Shown: piece by piece, positions 8,525 to 16,977 of the stretch
How the letters are laid out: the number at the start of each line of letters is the position of its first letter
Position numbering within the stretch: position 1 is the stretch's first letter
From: Planctomycetota bacterium
GTDB taxonomy: Bacteria; Planctomycetota; B15-G4
Length of the DNA stretch: 64,000 nt
Direction: 5' to 3'
NCBI GenBank assembly: GCA_021604805.1
Contig: BQJR01000003.1
Location: forward strand, 372,001 to 436,000
The notes under the pieces: model-generated
Told to the model about the DNA's origin: nothing
Database searches by the model: none
The model's input: the letters and a program-made list of their open reading frames with translations, nothing else
Made by a program: the position numbers and the translations under genes

Positions 8525-8884
8525 ATGCTCTCGCAACCCAACACCCTCACGCTCGTGCTGCGACTCCTGCTCGCAGCCTTCTTCCTCTTCATGGCCGGCA
8601 AGAACTTGACGGGCGACGCGAGCATGGCCGCCGACTTCGAACGCTGGGGCTTCCCCGACGGCTTCCGCGTGTTCACCGCGCTGCTGCAGATCGTCGGGGC
8701 GCTGTTGTTGCTGGCGTCGGCCACGACCTTCCCCGGCTCGCTGCTGCTGCTGGTGGTGTTGCTCGGCGCGGTCGGCACACACCTGGTGCACGATCCGCCG
8801 AGTTCACTGCTCTCACCGCTGCTCGCGTTGCTCGTGCTCGCGCCGGTGTTGCTCGCGCACCGTCCCCTCAGCCTCCCTTCGTGA
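8525..8884 (+). CDS. DoxX-like small membrane protein
   Basis: 119 residues from ATG. Four hydrophobic helices are visible: 'TLVLRLLLAAFFLFMAGKN', 'FTALLQIVGALLLLAS', 'GSLLLLVVLLGAVGTHLV' and 'LLSPLLALLVLAPVLL'. The length, the 'F..AG..' turn after helix 1 and the layout match the DoxX/DoxD-like family of integral membrane proteins, often associated with redox chemistry in the membrane. It is the last gene of the hemolysin-type operon, 7 bases after the dehydrogenase, and is followed by a hairpin. A specific function cannot be assigned. Confidence 0.75.
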   Translation: MLSQPNTLTLVLRLLLAAFFLFMAGKNLTGDASMAADFERWGFPDGFRVFTALLQIVGALLLLASATTFPGSLLLLVVLLGAVGTHLVHDPPSSLLSPLLALLVLAPVLLAHRPLSLPS

Positions 8885-8928
8885 GTCGCCCTCTCTCCGA
8901 CTCCCTTCCGGCGACCACGTGATGTCGT

Positions 8929-8967
8929 GTCGGCCGAGCTCGCGCACTCCCTGCGGGTTCGGCCGAC
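8929..8967. terminator. Hairpin between convergent genes, likely intrinsic terminator
   Basis: A perfect 9-bp inverted repeat (GTCGGCCGA / TCGGCCGAC) with a 21-base loop lies in the 119-base gap between the DoxX-like gene and the convergent deacylase gene. On the plus strand it is followed by TTTCT. It would end transcription of the hemolysin-type operon and could also serve the opposite strand. Confidence 0.5.
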
Positions 8968-9003
8968 TTTCTCGGGCGCGACGACTTCCGCCGCGCGGCG
9001 CGC

Positions 9004-10200
9004 TCAGAGTCGCCCGCGCCCCTTGTGACCCGGGCGACGGCGCGCGAGCACGAGGCGGCCGTCTTCTTCCCAACAGCGGCGGTAGCCGAAGAAGGCCAGG
9101 ATCGCTTTCACGCGCTCCACGCCGGGCGCGCGCGCCACGACCCAGGCGTCGTCGCGGCTGGGATGGCGCGCGATGCCGGGGAAGAAACCCAGCAAGCGTT
9201 CGGCGCGCAGGCGGCGCAACCAAGTGGACAGGCGCAGCTTGCGCGGCGAGATCGCCTGGGCCAGGAAGAAGCCGTCGCTGCCTTGGGGTTGGTAGAGCGG
9301 CATCAGGATCAGCGCGTCGCGCGAGGCGTGGATCACGCCGCGCGCGTCTTCCGCGAGGCGTTGGCCGCGACGCACGGTCTGGAAAGACCAGAAGCCGGCG
9401 TCCATCGCGAAAGCATCCTCGGGTGACACCGCGTGACGCTGGAAGACCTCGAGGAAACCGGGCAAGCCCGCGCCCGCTTCAGCGAGCCGGCGCGCGTGAT
9501 CGTGGTAGTCGGGCACGTTCGCTGCACTCAGGTTCTTGTTCGCCACGAGCGCCATCCAGAGCGCCGACTCCAGGTGGTCGACAGTGGCCGGTGCGTCGTG
9601 ACGCCCACCTTCCATGGCCAGCGCGATGTGCCCGCGTTCGGTGAGGAAGCCCATGATCGTGCCGTCGAGCAGCTCTTCGAGACCGAGGATCGTGGGCAGC
9701 GGTTGCGCCGCGGCGATGCGACGGTTGCGCAGCGTGTCGGCCATGATCAGGAAGGGCGCCGACACCGAGCTCGTGCTGTGCAAGTCGAGCACGCACAAGG
9801 GGTGCGGCTTCGAGCGACCGAGCTCGAGGAACAGCGTGGCGAGTTCACGTTGCTCGCGGTCCTCGGGGCTGTCTTGCGCAGGGTCCGACGCGAGCAGCGC
9901 GCGCACTTCGGGGTCGGTCCAGTTGCGGTTCAGGTCGCGCGTCTGGAAGCGTTGGCCCTTGGCCAGCGCGGCCACGTTGCCCACCAAGCCGATCAGCTCG
10001 CCGCGCAGGGGCAAAGCGTTGCGCTGCACGCTGTCGAGCACGCGTTGCACGGCGTGCACACCGGCGGGTTCGTTTCCGTGCATGCCGCCCGACACGAGGA
10101 ACACAGGACCTTCGCGCTCCCCGGCGAGGTGACCGATGAGGCGTTCGCTCGCGACCTTCGGCAGCGTGACGCGCGCGCGCGTGGTGCCTGCGGTGCTCAC
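9004..10200 (-). CDS. Succinylglutamate desuccinylase/aspartoacylase family zinc deacylase
   Basis: 398 residues from a GTG start overlapping the stop of the upstream ligase as GTGA. The zinc site of the AstE/AspA family is visible: His41 and Glu44 in 'GGMHGNEPAG' and His141 in 'VLDLHSTSS'. The substrate-binding 'RDLNRNW' (residues 88-94) and 'LAMEGGRHD' are also typical. The family removes an acyl group from an N-acyl amino acid or cleaves a small amide. Translational coupling to a GCS2-type carboxylate-amine ligase suggests that it hydrolyses the amide the ligase makes, or a related one (inference). The C-terminal ~100 residues, rich in Arg, are not part of the core catalytic domain. Confidence 0.85.
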   Translation of the reverse strand: MSTAGTTRARVTLPKVASERLIGHLAGEREGPVFLVSGGMHGNEPAGVHAVQRVLDSVQRNALPLRGELIGLVGNVAALAKGQRFQTRDLNRNWTDPEVRALLASDPAQDSPEDREQRELATLFLELGRSKPHPLCVLDLHSTSSVSAPFLIMADTLRNRRIAAAQPLPTILGLEELLDGTIMGFLTERGHIALAMEGGRHDAPATVDHLESALWMALVANKNLSAANVPDYHDHARRLAEAGAGLPGFLEVFQRHAVSPEDAFAMDAGFWSFQTVRRGQRLAEDARGVIHASRDALILMPLYQPQGSDGFFLAQAISPRKLRLSTWLRRLRAERLLGFFPGIARHPSRDDAWVVARAPGVERVKAILAFFGYRRCWEEDGRLVLARRRPGHKGRGRL

Positions 10201-12116
10201 TCGCGCTCCCCGCGCAGGTGTTCGTCGAGCAAGCGAGCGGCCACGCCGATCAGATCGCTCTCGGTGATGATGCCCACGAGCTTGGCTTGTTCGTCGACCA
10301 CGGGCAGGCAGCCGAGCTTCGAGGAGCGCATGAGCTGCACGGCATCGAGCGTGTGCGTTTCGGGCGTGACCGTGATCGGATCGGCCTTCATCACTTCGGA
10401 CACGGCCTTCGGCTCGGCGCCGGCCTGACCGCGTGCCACGAGGCGCAGGACCTTGCGGTGCGAGAGGATGCCCACGCACTTGCCGTCGTCGTCTTCCACG
10501 GGCACGTGACGCAGGTGTTCCCAGTCCATGATCGAGGCCGCCATGTCGACCAGGTCTTCGGGGCGCACCGTGAACAAGTCGGTGGACATGATCTGCCCGA
10601 CGGTCTGGTAGCTCTCGCGCGCCTCGCTCATGCGCTCGACTTCCTCGGCGCCGATGAGGGACCAATCCGACACGGGCGTGCCGCCGAACTGGCGATCCAC
10701 GAGCGCCTGCGTGAGCGCGCGATGCCGACGATCGTTGGTGCCCTGCTCGCCCATGGCGCGCAGACTCATCAAGCACCAACGCGCGCCGGTGCGGCCTTTG
10801 CGCACGCGCGCTTCGAGCGTGCCGAGATAGCGGTCGATGTCGCGGCCTTCGATGTTCGAGCCTTGCAAGCCTTGGCGCGCGAGCGGCAGCAGCGTGTCGA
10901 GGATCAGCTTGGGCGCCGAGACTTCCTCGCCGCCGACCCAGCTGAAGTTGGCTTCGAGTCCGGCCTGCGCGGCTTCGAAGAAGTTGTTGCGCGCGTCGTC
11001 GAACTGCATGACTTCGGTGATGTCGCCGTACTCTTCGGTGCAGCCCGCCATGAGGCCGTAGTAGAAGGCGGCGTTCGCCATCTCGTCGAGCGTGGTCGGG
11101 CCGGCGGGCAACACGCGGTTCTCGATGCGCAGGTGCGGGACTTTTCCGTCTTGCCCGTAGCACACGCGGTTCCAGCGGTACACGGTGCCGTTGTGCAGGC
11201 ACAGCGAGCTGAGCTTGGGCACGCCGCCGGCGTCGAGGATCTTCTGCGGGTCGTCGTCGGGGTCGGCCACGAAGAGCACGCGGAAGCGCGCGATGTTCTC
11301 GCGGTAGACCTCGGAGGGTGAGCTGCGCACCCACTCATCGCCGAAGCTCACACGTGGACGCACGTTGCGCGCGGCCTCGGCGCGACTGCGTGCGTCGACC
11401 GAATGTTGGAACAGGGCCACGCGGGTCTCGTGCCACAAGCGACGGCCGAGCAAGACCGGCGAGTTCACGGCGGCCGCGAGCACCGGCGCGGTGATCGCCT
11501 GGGCCATGTTGTACATCTTGGCGAACTCGTTCGGCGCGACCTGGAAGTGCAACTGGAAGCTCGTGTTGCAGGCTTCGAGCATCACGTTGTCGTGACTCAC
11601 GTCGAGCTCGTCGCGACCTTTGATGATCACGTGGAAGTTGCCGCCGCGCGCCGCGGTCGTGGCGCGGTTGATCTCGGCGTAGCGCGGCTTCGGCGTCATG
11701 TTCTTCATGCCGAGATCGCTCTGACGCAAGCTCGGGAGGATGCCGCAGAGGGCCACGCGTGCATCGAGGCGACGCGCGGCGGAGTCGGCCAGCGCCACCA
11801 ACTCGTTCAGCTCCGCTTCCATCTCGGAGAGACAGGTGCCGCCGAACACGCGCGGCTGCAGGTTCGCTTCCAGGTTGAAGCGCGCCAGTTCGTTCACGAG
11901 CTCGTGGCGCTCGGTGTCGGCGAGGATCTCCATCGCGAGCGGCGCCGGGCGCATGCAGTCGTCGACGATGAACATCTCTTGCTCGGCGCCGATGCGCCGG
12001 ATGCCGGTCTCGAAGCGCTCTTCCTCGAGCATGCGCTCGAAGGCGTTCACGTCGTCGAGCAGACCCTTCATGTAGCGGCGCAAGCGTTGATCGTTCGACG
12101 GGGTCGACGTGCTCAT
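10197..12116 (-). CDS. GCS2-family carboxylate-amine ligase fused to tandem CBS domains
   Basis: 639 residues from ATG at 12116; the frame stays open further upstream without a better start. Residues about 1-490 match the glutamate-cysteine ligase type 2 (GCS2/YbdK-like) family: 'RRIGAEQEMFIVDD' (metal-binding Glu near the start), 'RFNLEANLQPR', 'FQLHFQVAPNEF' and 'HLRIENRVLPAG'. Residues 505-639 are two CBS domains (starting 'IMSTDLFTVRPEDLVDMA' and 'VMKADPITVTPETHTLDA'), which normally bind adenine nucleotides and regulate the attached enzyme. The protein probably ligates an amino acid or amine to a carboxylate under control of cellular energy state. It may be a true gamma-glutamylcysteine synthetase, but the substrate is not determined by sequence. 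Confidence 0.85.
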   Translation of the reverse strand: MSTSTPSNDQRLRRYMKGLLDDVNAFERMLEEERFETGIRRIGAEQEMFIVDDCMRPAPLAMEILADTERHELVNELARFNLEANLQPRVFGGTCLSEMEAELNELVALADSAARRLDARVALCGILPSLRQSDLGMKNMTPKPRYAEINRATTAARGGNFHVIIKGRDELDVSHDNVMLEACNTSFQLHFQVAPNEFAKMYNMAQAITAPVLAAAVNSPVLLGRRLWHETRVALFQHSVDARSRAEAARNVRPRVSFGDEWVRSSPSEVYRENIARFRVLFVADPDDDPQKILDAGGVPKLSSLCLHNGTVYRWNRVCYGQDGKVPHLRIENRVLPAGPTTLDEMANAAFYYGLMAGCTEEYGDITEVMQFDDARNNFFEAAQAGLEANFSWVGGEEVSAPKLILDTLLPLARQGLQGSNIEGRDIDRYLGTLEARVRKGRTGARWCLMSLRAMGEQGTNDRRHRALTQALVDRQFGGTPVSDWSLIGAEEVERMSEARESYQTVGQIMSTDLFTVRPEDLVDMAASIMDWEHLRHVPVEDDDGKCVGILSHRKVLRLVARGQAGAEPKAVSEVMKADPITVTPETHTLDAVQLMRSSKLGCLPVVDEQAKLVGIITESDLIGVAARLLDEHLRGERE

Positions 12117-12222
12117 GAAGGCAGCCTGGCGGGGCGACGGGGGCGCGACGACTTTATCACGCTGCGGCGCGGTTCCCGCCGGGCGCTCGCTCCGCGCCCC
12201 CCACTCGGCTAGCGTGGCGCCG

Positions 12223-14070
12223 ATGAGCACCGCTTCCTCACGAGTTCCGCTCGCGCGCACGCCGCGCTCACTCGGCGCGCGGCCGCGCCCCCTGCGCGCA
12301 GGGCTGTGCGCCGCGCTGCTGGTGATGACAGCCTGCACCAGCGTCGTGCCGGCCCGGCGCGTCGAGCTGGCGCACGCCGCGCGCGGGCTCGCTGCCGTGG
12401 CGTGTGTCGAGCGTCATGCGGCGCGCGTGGGTGCCGAGATCCTGGCGCGCGGAGGCAACGCCGCCGACGCCACCGTGGCCGCCGCGATGGTGCTCGCCGT
12501 GACCTGGCAGCCAGCCGGCAACCTCGGCGGCGGCGGCGTGCTCGTGGTGCACACACCCCAGGGCGAGGTGGCCGCGCTCGACTTCCGGGAGACCGCCCCG
12601 GCCGCCGTGCGACGCGACCACTTCTTGAGCGACGACGGCAACGAAGATCCCACAGTGCGCGCGCATCCGGCCTTGCCCGTCGGCGTGCCGGGAACACCGG
12701 CGGGACTCGCCGCGCTGCACGCGCGTTTCGGTTCGCTGCCCTGGTCGGAGTTGGTCGAGCCCGCACGCGCGCTCGCGGCCGAAGGCTTCGTCGTCGACCT
12801 GGAGTTGCACGAGTGGCTCGACGCCTACCGTGATGAGCTCGCCGCGCGCGCGAACACCGCGCGTGTGTTGCTGAGCGACGGCGCGTGGGCGCCCCCTGCC
12901 GGCGCGAAGCTCGTGCAAGCCGAGCTCGCCGACACACTCACGCGTCTGCGCGATCATGGTGGCGGTGCGTTCTACACGGGCGCGCTGGCCGACGCTCTTG
13001 CGAGCGATCTCGCCGACGTCGGCGGCGTGCTGACCGTCGACGACCTGGCGGCCTACCGTGCCGTGTGGCGCCGACCCGTGCGCGTGCCACTCGCCGACGG
13101 TCACGAGTTGATCGGCATGCCGCCGCCGTCGTCGGGCGGCGTGTTCCTCGGTCAAGTGCTCGGGATGTTGGAGCGCCTCGACGCGGACTCGCTCGACGCG
13201 CCGCCGGTGGTCAGTCGCTCAGCCAACAGCCGCTTCGCCGCGCACTTGTTCGTGGCAGCCACGCAACGCGCCTTCGCTGAACGCGCGCGCTGGATGGCCG
13301 ACCCCGACCAGGTGAGCGTGCCCACAGGTGCCATGCTCGCCCCGTCGCACCTCGACGCGCTCGCCGCCGACGTGAACCGCTGGAAGGCCACGCCCAGTGA
13401 AGGCCTCGGCCCGCCGCTCAGCGCGCCCGAGTCGGACGACACCACGCAACTCTCGGTGGTCGATGAGCGCGGCATGGCGATCTCGTGCACGCTCACACTC
13501 GAAGCAGCGTTCGGTTCACGCCACCTCGGAGCGCGCACGGGCGTGCTGTTCAACAACCAGCTCAACGACTTCAACCGCGTGCCGGGGCTCACGGATCGCG
13601 CGGGTCGCATCGGCACGTCGCCGAATCAAGCCGCGCCCGGCAAGCGCCCGCTCACGAGCATGTCGCCCACGATCGTGCTGCAACACGGACGGCCCAAGTT
13701 GATCGTCGGCAGCCCTGGCGGACGCACGATCCTGAGCACGGTGGCGAGCCTGGCCTGGCGCGTGCTGCGCCAACCCGAGTTGAGTGCCGACGAACTCGTG
13801 CGCGCGCCGCGGCTGCACCACGGCTGGTTCCCCGACGTCGTCGTGCTCGAACCGAACGGTCACAACGAACAGGTGTGGTCCCACTTGCTGAGTCGCGGGC
13901 ACAAGGTGCGCTTCGGCGATTCCAGCGCAGCGCCGCTCCAAGGCACACAGGGCGCGGCGCACCTCTTGCTACGCCATGCAGGCGACGAGACCTGGCAGGC
14001 GGCAGGCGATCCACGACGCGACGGTTGGGCGGCCGTGGTGCAAGCGGTAGGTGCTGACGCTGACGGGTAG
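12223..14070 (+). CDS. Gamma-glutamyltranspeptidase family lipoprotein
   Basis: 615 residues from ATG. The N-terminus is Arg-rich with a hydrophobic stretch and lipobox 'VMTAC' (Cys38), so export and lipid anchoring are likely. The family blocks are 'GGNAADATVAAAMVLAV', 'NLGGGG', 'PPSSGGVFLGQ', the autoprocessing nucleophile Thr407 in 'DDTTQLSVVD', and 'SMSPTIV..GSPGG'. The precursor should self-cleave before Thr407 into large and small subunits and hydrolyse or transfer gamma-glutamyl groups outside the cytoplasm. It is divergent from the GCS2-CBS gene with 106 bases between starts, which supports a shared gamma-glutamyl theme. It ends in TAG, and the repeat-rich interval follows. Confidence 0.92.
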   Translation: MSTASSRVPLARTPRSLGARPRPLRAGLCAALLVMTACTSVVPARRVELAHAARGLAAVACVERHAARVGAEILARGGNAADATVAAAMVLAVTWQPAGNLGGGGVLVVHTPQGEVAALDFRETAPAAVRRDHFLSDDGNEDPTVRAHPALPVGVPGTPAGLAALHARFGSLPWSELVEPARALAAEGFVVDLELHEWLDAYRDELAARANTARVLLSDGAWAPPAGAKLVQAELADTLTRLRDHGGGAFYTGALADALASDLADVGGVLTVDDLAAYRAVWRRPVRVPLADGHELIGMPPPSSGGVFLGQVLGMLERLDADSLDAPPVVSRSANSRFAAHLFVAATQRAFAERARWMADPDQVSVPTGAMLAPSHLDALAADVNRWKATPSEGLGPPLSAPESDDTTQLSVVDERGMAISCTLTLEAAFGSRHLGARTGVLFNNQLNDFNRVPGLTDRAGRIGTSPNQAAPGKRPLTSMSPTIVLQHGRPKLIVGSPGGRTILSTVASLAWRVLRQPELSADELVRAPRLHHGWFPDVVVLEPNGHNEQVWSHLLSRGHKVRFGDSSAAPLQGTQGAAHLLLRHAGDETWQAAGDPRRDGWAAVVQAVGADADG

Positions 14071-14158
14071 GGCCTGGATGCGACGGCGACGGCGACGGCG
14101 ACTGCAACTGCAACTGCGGGCTGGCGCACTCGGGAGCGGCATCGACCGGCGCTGCATC

Positions 14159-14214
14159 GGGTTGGCCGCGATGAGTCGGCTCGCTGCGCTCGAACGACTC
14201 ATCGCAGCCAACCC
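14159..14214. repeat. Long inverted repeat (20-bp stem, 16-base loop)
   Basis: Arms 14159-14178 (GGGTTGGCCGCGATGAGTCG) and 14195-14214 pair at 19 of 20 positions around a 16-base loop. It lies 88 bases after the transpeptidase stop. It could act as a transcription terminator or RNA stabiliser, or be a dispersed palindromic repeat; there is no T-run. Confidence 0.75.
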
Positions 14215-14281
14215 TTGCGCGCGCCGTGGGGGCCGGGTTGGGGGCGCCTCCAGCAACAGCGACGGCAACTGCGACGGCAAC

Positions 14282-14469
14282 AACCGACTCCAACAACAGG
14301 CTGCAGCAACAGACTGCAAGAACAGACTGCAAGAACAGACTGCAACAACAGACGACAACTGCGGGCTGCAACTGCGGGCTGCAACTGCGGGCTGCAACTG
14401 CGGGCTGCAACTGCGGGCTGCAACTGCGGGCTGCAACTGCGGGCTGCAACTGCGGGCTGCAACTGCGGC
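14282..14469. repeat. 13-bp periodic tandem repeat array
   Basis: A 13-base period runs for about 14 units. From 14357 to 14460 there are eight exact copies of AACTGCGGGCTGC plus a partial ninth. Upstream units are diverged forms such as AACAGACTGCAAG (14308-14320 and 14321-14333), AACAGACTGCAAC and AACAGGCTGCAGC. The gradient from diverged to identical units suggests recent slippage growth at the right end. The unit is not a multiple of 3, so all frames read as 13-residue repeats. Confidence 0.9.
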
Positions 14470-14726
14470 TGGGAGTGTTGCTTTGGCGGGAGCCCGTGGG
14501 CCATTTCTTGAGTAGGTCTGTCGGCTCGCGTGCTGCTCGACTGTGGTGCTGTTAGGCAGTTCAGCAGTCTTTGCTCATCGACTTGCGCCTGTGCGGCATC
14601 GTCCCTGGTACGTCCGTGCGCGAGCCGGCTGGCTAGTCGGCAGTTCCGCTGTCGCGCTGCCCCGTTGTCTGGCAGTTCCGCAGTGCGCTGTCCCGCAGTC
14701 GATCTGTCGTCGCTACGGCGCGCGCC

Positions 14727-14787
14727 GGGAGACGCTGCGAAGGAATGTTCGAGCCGCAGGCGAGCCATTCCTCTCGCAGCGTCTCCC
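14727..14787. repeat. Long imperfect inverted repeat
   Basis: Arms 14727-14747 and 14766-14787 are reverse complements over about 21 bases with one single-base bulge (GGGAGACGCTGCGA then AGGAATG, against GGGAGACGCTGCGA then GAGGAATG). The loop is 18 bases. It lies about 85 bases from the end of the DinB-like gene, which is transcribed toward it, so a terminator role is possible. Its sequence is unrelated to the hairpin at 14159. Confidence 0.7.
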
Positions 14788-14871
14788 AGGCAGCGCCGGC
14801 CGAGGCCCGCAACGAGTGCGCCAGCGCAGTCCGCTGTTGCCGTGACCGTCGCAGTTCAGCAGTCCCGCCCT

Positions 14872-15339
14872 TCACTCACCCATCAGCGTCCGCAACTGAA
14901 ATGCATGCCGCACAGGATGCATCACCGCGTGCTCGAGCATCGCGTCCACGCAATACACCACCTTCCACACCGACGGCGCCTCGGTGTTGAAACGCGGCTC
15001 AGGCTCGCCGGCCAAGGGCGTCGTCCAGGCTTGCAAGAGGTGTTCGATGTAGGCGTCGGCTTCGGCTTCGACCGTGTCGGGCAGCGGCGTCTTGTCGATG
15101 CCGGGGGCGGGCAGGTCGAGCGTCTTGCAGCACCAGACCATGTAGCCACGCGCGGCGCGGAACACGTGGTGCAACAGGTGTTCGAGCGAGGCGTAGGACG
15201 GATCCTCGGTGGCCGGCAACGTGAACCCGGCCGACTTGGCGTTGCGCCACACCGCGAGGAAGTCGCGCAGGTGCGCCTCGTGCAGCAGGATCAGCGCGCG
15301 GGCGCCGGGGTAAGCGTGTGGCGGGACGGGCAGCGGCAT
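14872..15339 (-). CDS. DinB/YfiT-like four-helix metalloprotein
   Basis: 155 residues from ATG at 15339. The sequence is helical with histidines at the places used by DinB-like putative metal sites: 'LILLHEAHLRDF', 'SLEHLLHHVFRAARGYMVW' and 'AMLEHAVMHPVRHAFQLRTLM'. The last matches the C-terminal His-x3-His helix of the superfamily. Members include bacillithiol- and mycothiol-dependent transferases and uncharacterised damage-inducible proteins. No substrate can be assigned. The gene stands alone between the repeat-rich interval and a membrane-protein gene. Confidence 0.6.
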   Translation of the reverse strand: MPLPVPPHAYPGARALILLHEAHLRDFLAVWRNAKSAGFTLPATEDPSYASLEHLLHHVFRAARGYMVWCCKTLDLPAPGIDKTPLPDTVEAEADAYIEHLLQAWTTPLAGEPEPRFNTEAPSVWKVVYCVDAMLEHAVMHPVRHAFQLRTLMGE

Positions 15340-15536
15340 GGCAAGTCTCGGAGGAGCGCGAAGTGAGTCAGCCCGGCGTCGACAACTCAGCTCGGGAGCG
15401 CGAGACACGATACCGAACACGGGACGACGATCACGCGCTCGCCTGCTGAGCGTGCACTGCGGAACCATCACCGCCGCGCGGGCACCGCCACGCCGTCACC
15501 GCTACGCTTTCACAGAAGCGTGTCCCCTGCGCGCAC

Positions 15537-16928
15537 TCACCACAGCGCCATCGCGAGGCCGGCGAGCAGCGCACAGGATCCGAACACGCCCAGCAGTTGC
15601 GCGGGCAGCTTGGAGACTTCCGCGCCGTCGTCGCGGAGTTGGGCTTCGAGTGCGCGACGCCATGTGCGCCGTTCGCCACTCGCGCCGGAGCCGCGCACGG
15701 AGAGGTTGTTGCCACGCAACTCGAGGCGCAGCCCACTGTCGGGCAAGGCGAGCACCTGGCGCTTGCCCCAAGAGCTCTTCAGCTCCGACCATTCGGCGCG
15801 CGCACCGTGGCGTTGCACGAGCCTGTCGAGCGCCGCGCGCAGTTGCTTGCCGTTGACACCGAAGGCGCCCCACTCGAAGCGCGGCATCGCGAAAGGGTAG
15901 ACGCACACCATCACGAGGAAGACGAGGCTGAACCACGGGACGTCGAGCGCGCGGTCGCTCAACTCGGCGGGCATCAACAACCACGTCACCAGGAAGCCGA
16001 CCGCACGGTGCGCCTGGAAGCTGAGGAGCACGAAGAACACCCACCCGTTCATGCCCAACATCGGCACACGCTGGAAAGCCAGAGCCAACGCGATCAACAC
16101 TGCGGCGAGCCCCCAGAGCAGGAACACACCGCCGCCGAAGCCGAGATCTGCGGTCAGCGGCGAGGGCGGGTCGTAGGCCAGCGCGCTCGCGGGCAGCGCC
16201 TCGTCGAAGCGCGGGTGGTACACGACCTCGTTGTGAAAGCCGCCGGACTCCGTGTCGAAGAAACCGTGTTCGAGGCGACGCAAGCTGTGGTCGTACTCGG
16301 AGATCCAGAGCCGCAACGCGAAGTCGGCGCGCTGATCGCGGCGCAACTCGACCAGCTGACAAGGCACGCCGTCGACCGCTTCACCACCGAGCACGTGCCG
16401 CTCGCTGAACTCGTCGAAGGGATGCGGTCGCTGCTCGAAGTCATGCAGACCGAGACGCAGCGGCAGCATGGCCCAGTTGCTGTCGAGCGCGCCGAGGCCC
16501 GCTGAGCTGCGTCCTTCGGAACGACTCCTCGGCGTCCAGGTGCGGAAGGCCTCGCCGTCGGCCCAGAGGATGTCGCGCGAGGGGAACGCGCGCTCGCGGT
16601 AGTAGCGCTCGTCGCTCAACCAACGCAGTGTCGAGGGTGCAGCGCCGGCCGGCACGATCTCGTCGTCGGGGCGCTCGAAGGCCAGGCGCCATTCGCGCCA
16701 GCTGTGATCGCTGGGCGAGCTGTCGCGATCTTGGATCCACGCGTCGAAGACCTCGTCGCGATAAGTGCGCGCGTTGGCGTAGCGCGCTTCGAGGCCGCGC
16801 AGCAAGGCGTCGATCTGCGGCGCATCGAGCGCCGACGCTTGCGACTCGACGACCTGGGCGCCCGGTGCAAGCTGCGGCACCGGCGCGTACAGACTCGCCC
16901 ACATGAACAGCGCGCACAGCGCGTTCAT
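15537..16928 (-). CDS. Membrane protein with LolA-like N-terminal domain
   Basis: 463 residues from ATG at 16928. An N-terminal hydrophobic segment (signal peptide) is followed by about 250 residues resembling outer-membrane lipoprotein-sorting (LolA/RseB-like) proteins: an amphipathic helix 'LRGLEARYANARTYRDEVFD' and beta-rich segments such as 'LGGEAVDGVPCQLVELRR' and 'RLWISEYDHSLRRLEHG'. Three membrane helices lie at about residues 275-375, then a cytoplasmic region and a last membrane helix at the C-terminus. The family is not recognised and the function is unknown. The small membrane gene upstream ends 49 bases before this start, so they may share a transcript. Confidence 0.6.
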   Translation of the reverse strand: MNALCALFMWASLYAPVPQLAPGAQVVESQASALDAPQIDALLRGLEARYANARTYRDEVFDAWIQDRDSSPSDHSWREWRLAFERPDDEIVPAGAAPSTLRWLSDERYYRERAFPSRDILWADGEAFRTWTPRSRSEGRSSAGLGALDSNWAMLPLRLGLHDFEQRPHPFDEFSERHVLGGEAVDGVPCQLVELRRDQRADFALRLWISEYDHSLRRLEHGFFDTESGGFHNEVVYHPRFDEALPASALAYDPPSPLTADLGFGGGVFLLWGLAAVLIALALAFQRVPMLGMNGWVFFVLLSFQAHRAVGFLVTWLLMPAELSDRALDVPWFSLVFLVMVCVYPFAMPRFEWGAFGVNGKQLRAALDRLVQRHGARAEWSELKSSWGKRQVLALPDSGLRLELRGNNLSVRGSGASGERRTWRRALEAQLRDDGAEVSKLPAQLLGVFGSCALLAGLAMALW

Positions 16929-16977
16929 CGCGCGGGTTTCTCGGCGAATTGCTCGGCGGGCTGCCGACGATCCGCGC

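Larger units (their letters stand above)
14071..14871. other. Repeat-rich gene-free interval
   Basis: No gene is supported in these 801 bases. The interval contains GACGGC/CAACTG short repeats right after the transpeptidase stop, a 20-bp stem hairpin, a long 13-bp periodic array, repeated blocks such as GCAGTTCAGCAGTC (14556-14569 and 14851-14864) and GGCAGTTCCGC (twice between about 14638 and 14680), and a second hairpin with about 21-bp arms. Every open frame crossing it is a translation of the repeats. Confidence 0.7.

Noticed and set aside
14282..14469. CRISPR array
   Set aside because: The unit is 13 bases and contiguous, with no spacers and no cas genes in the window.
13652..14768. Proteins made of 'LQPAVAARSCSP' repeats or 'GLQLRAATAGCNC' repeats
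   Set aside because: They are translations of the 13-bp tandem array in several frames on both strands; equal open frames in all phases show no coding selection.
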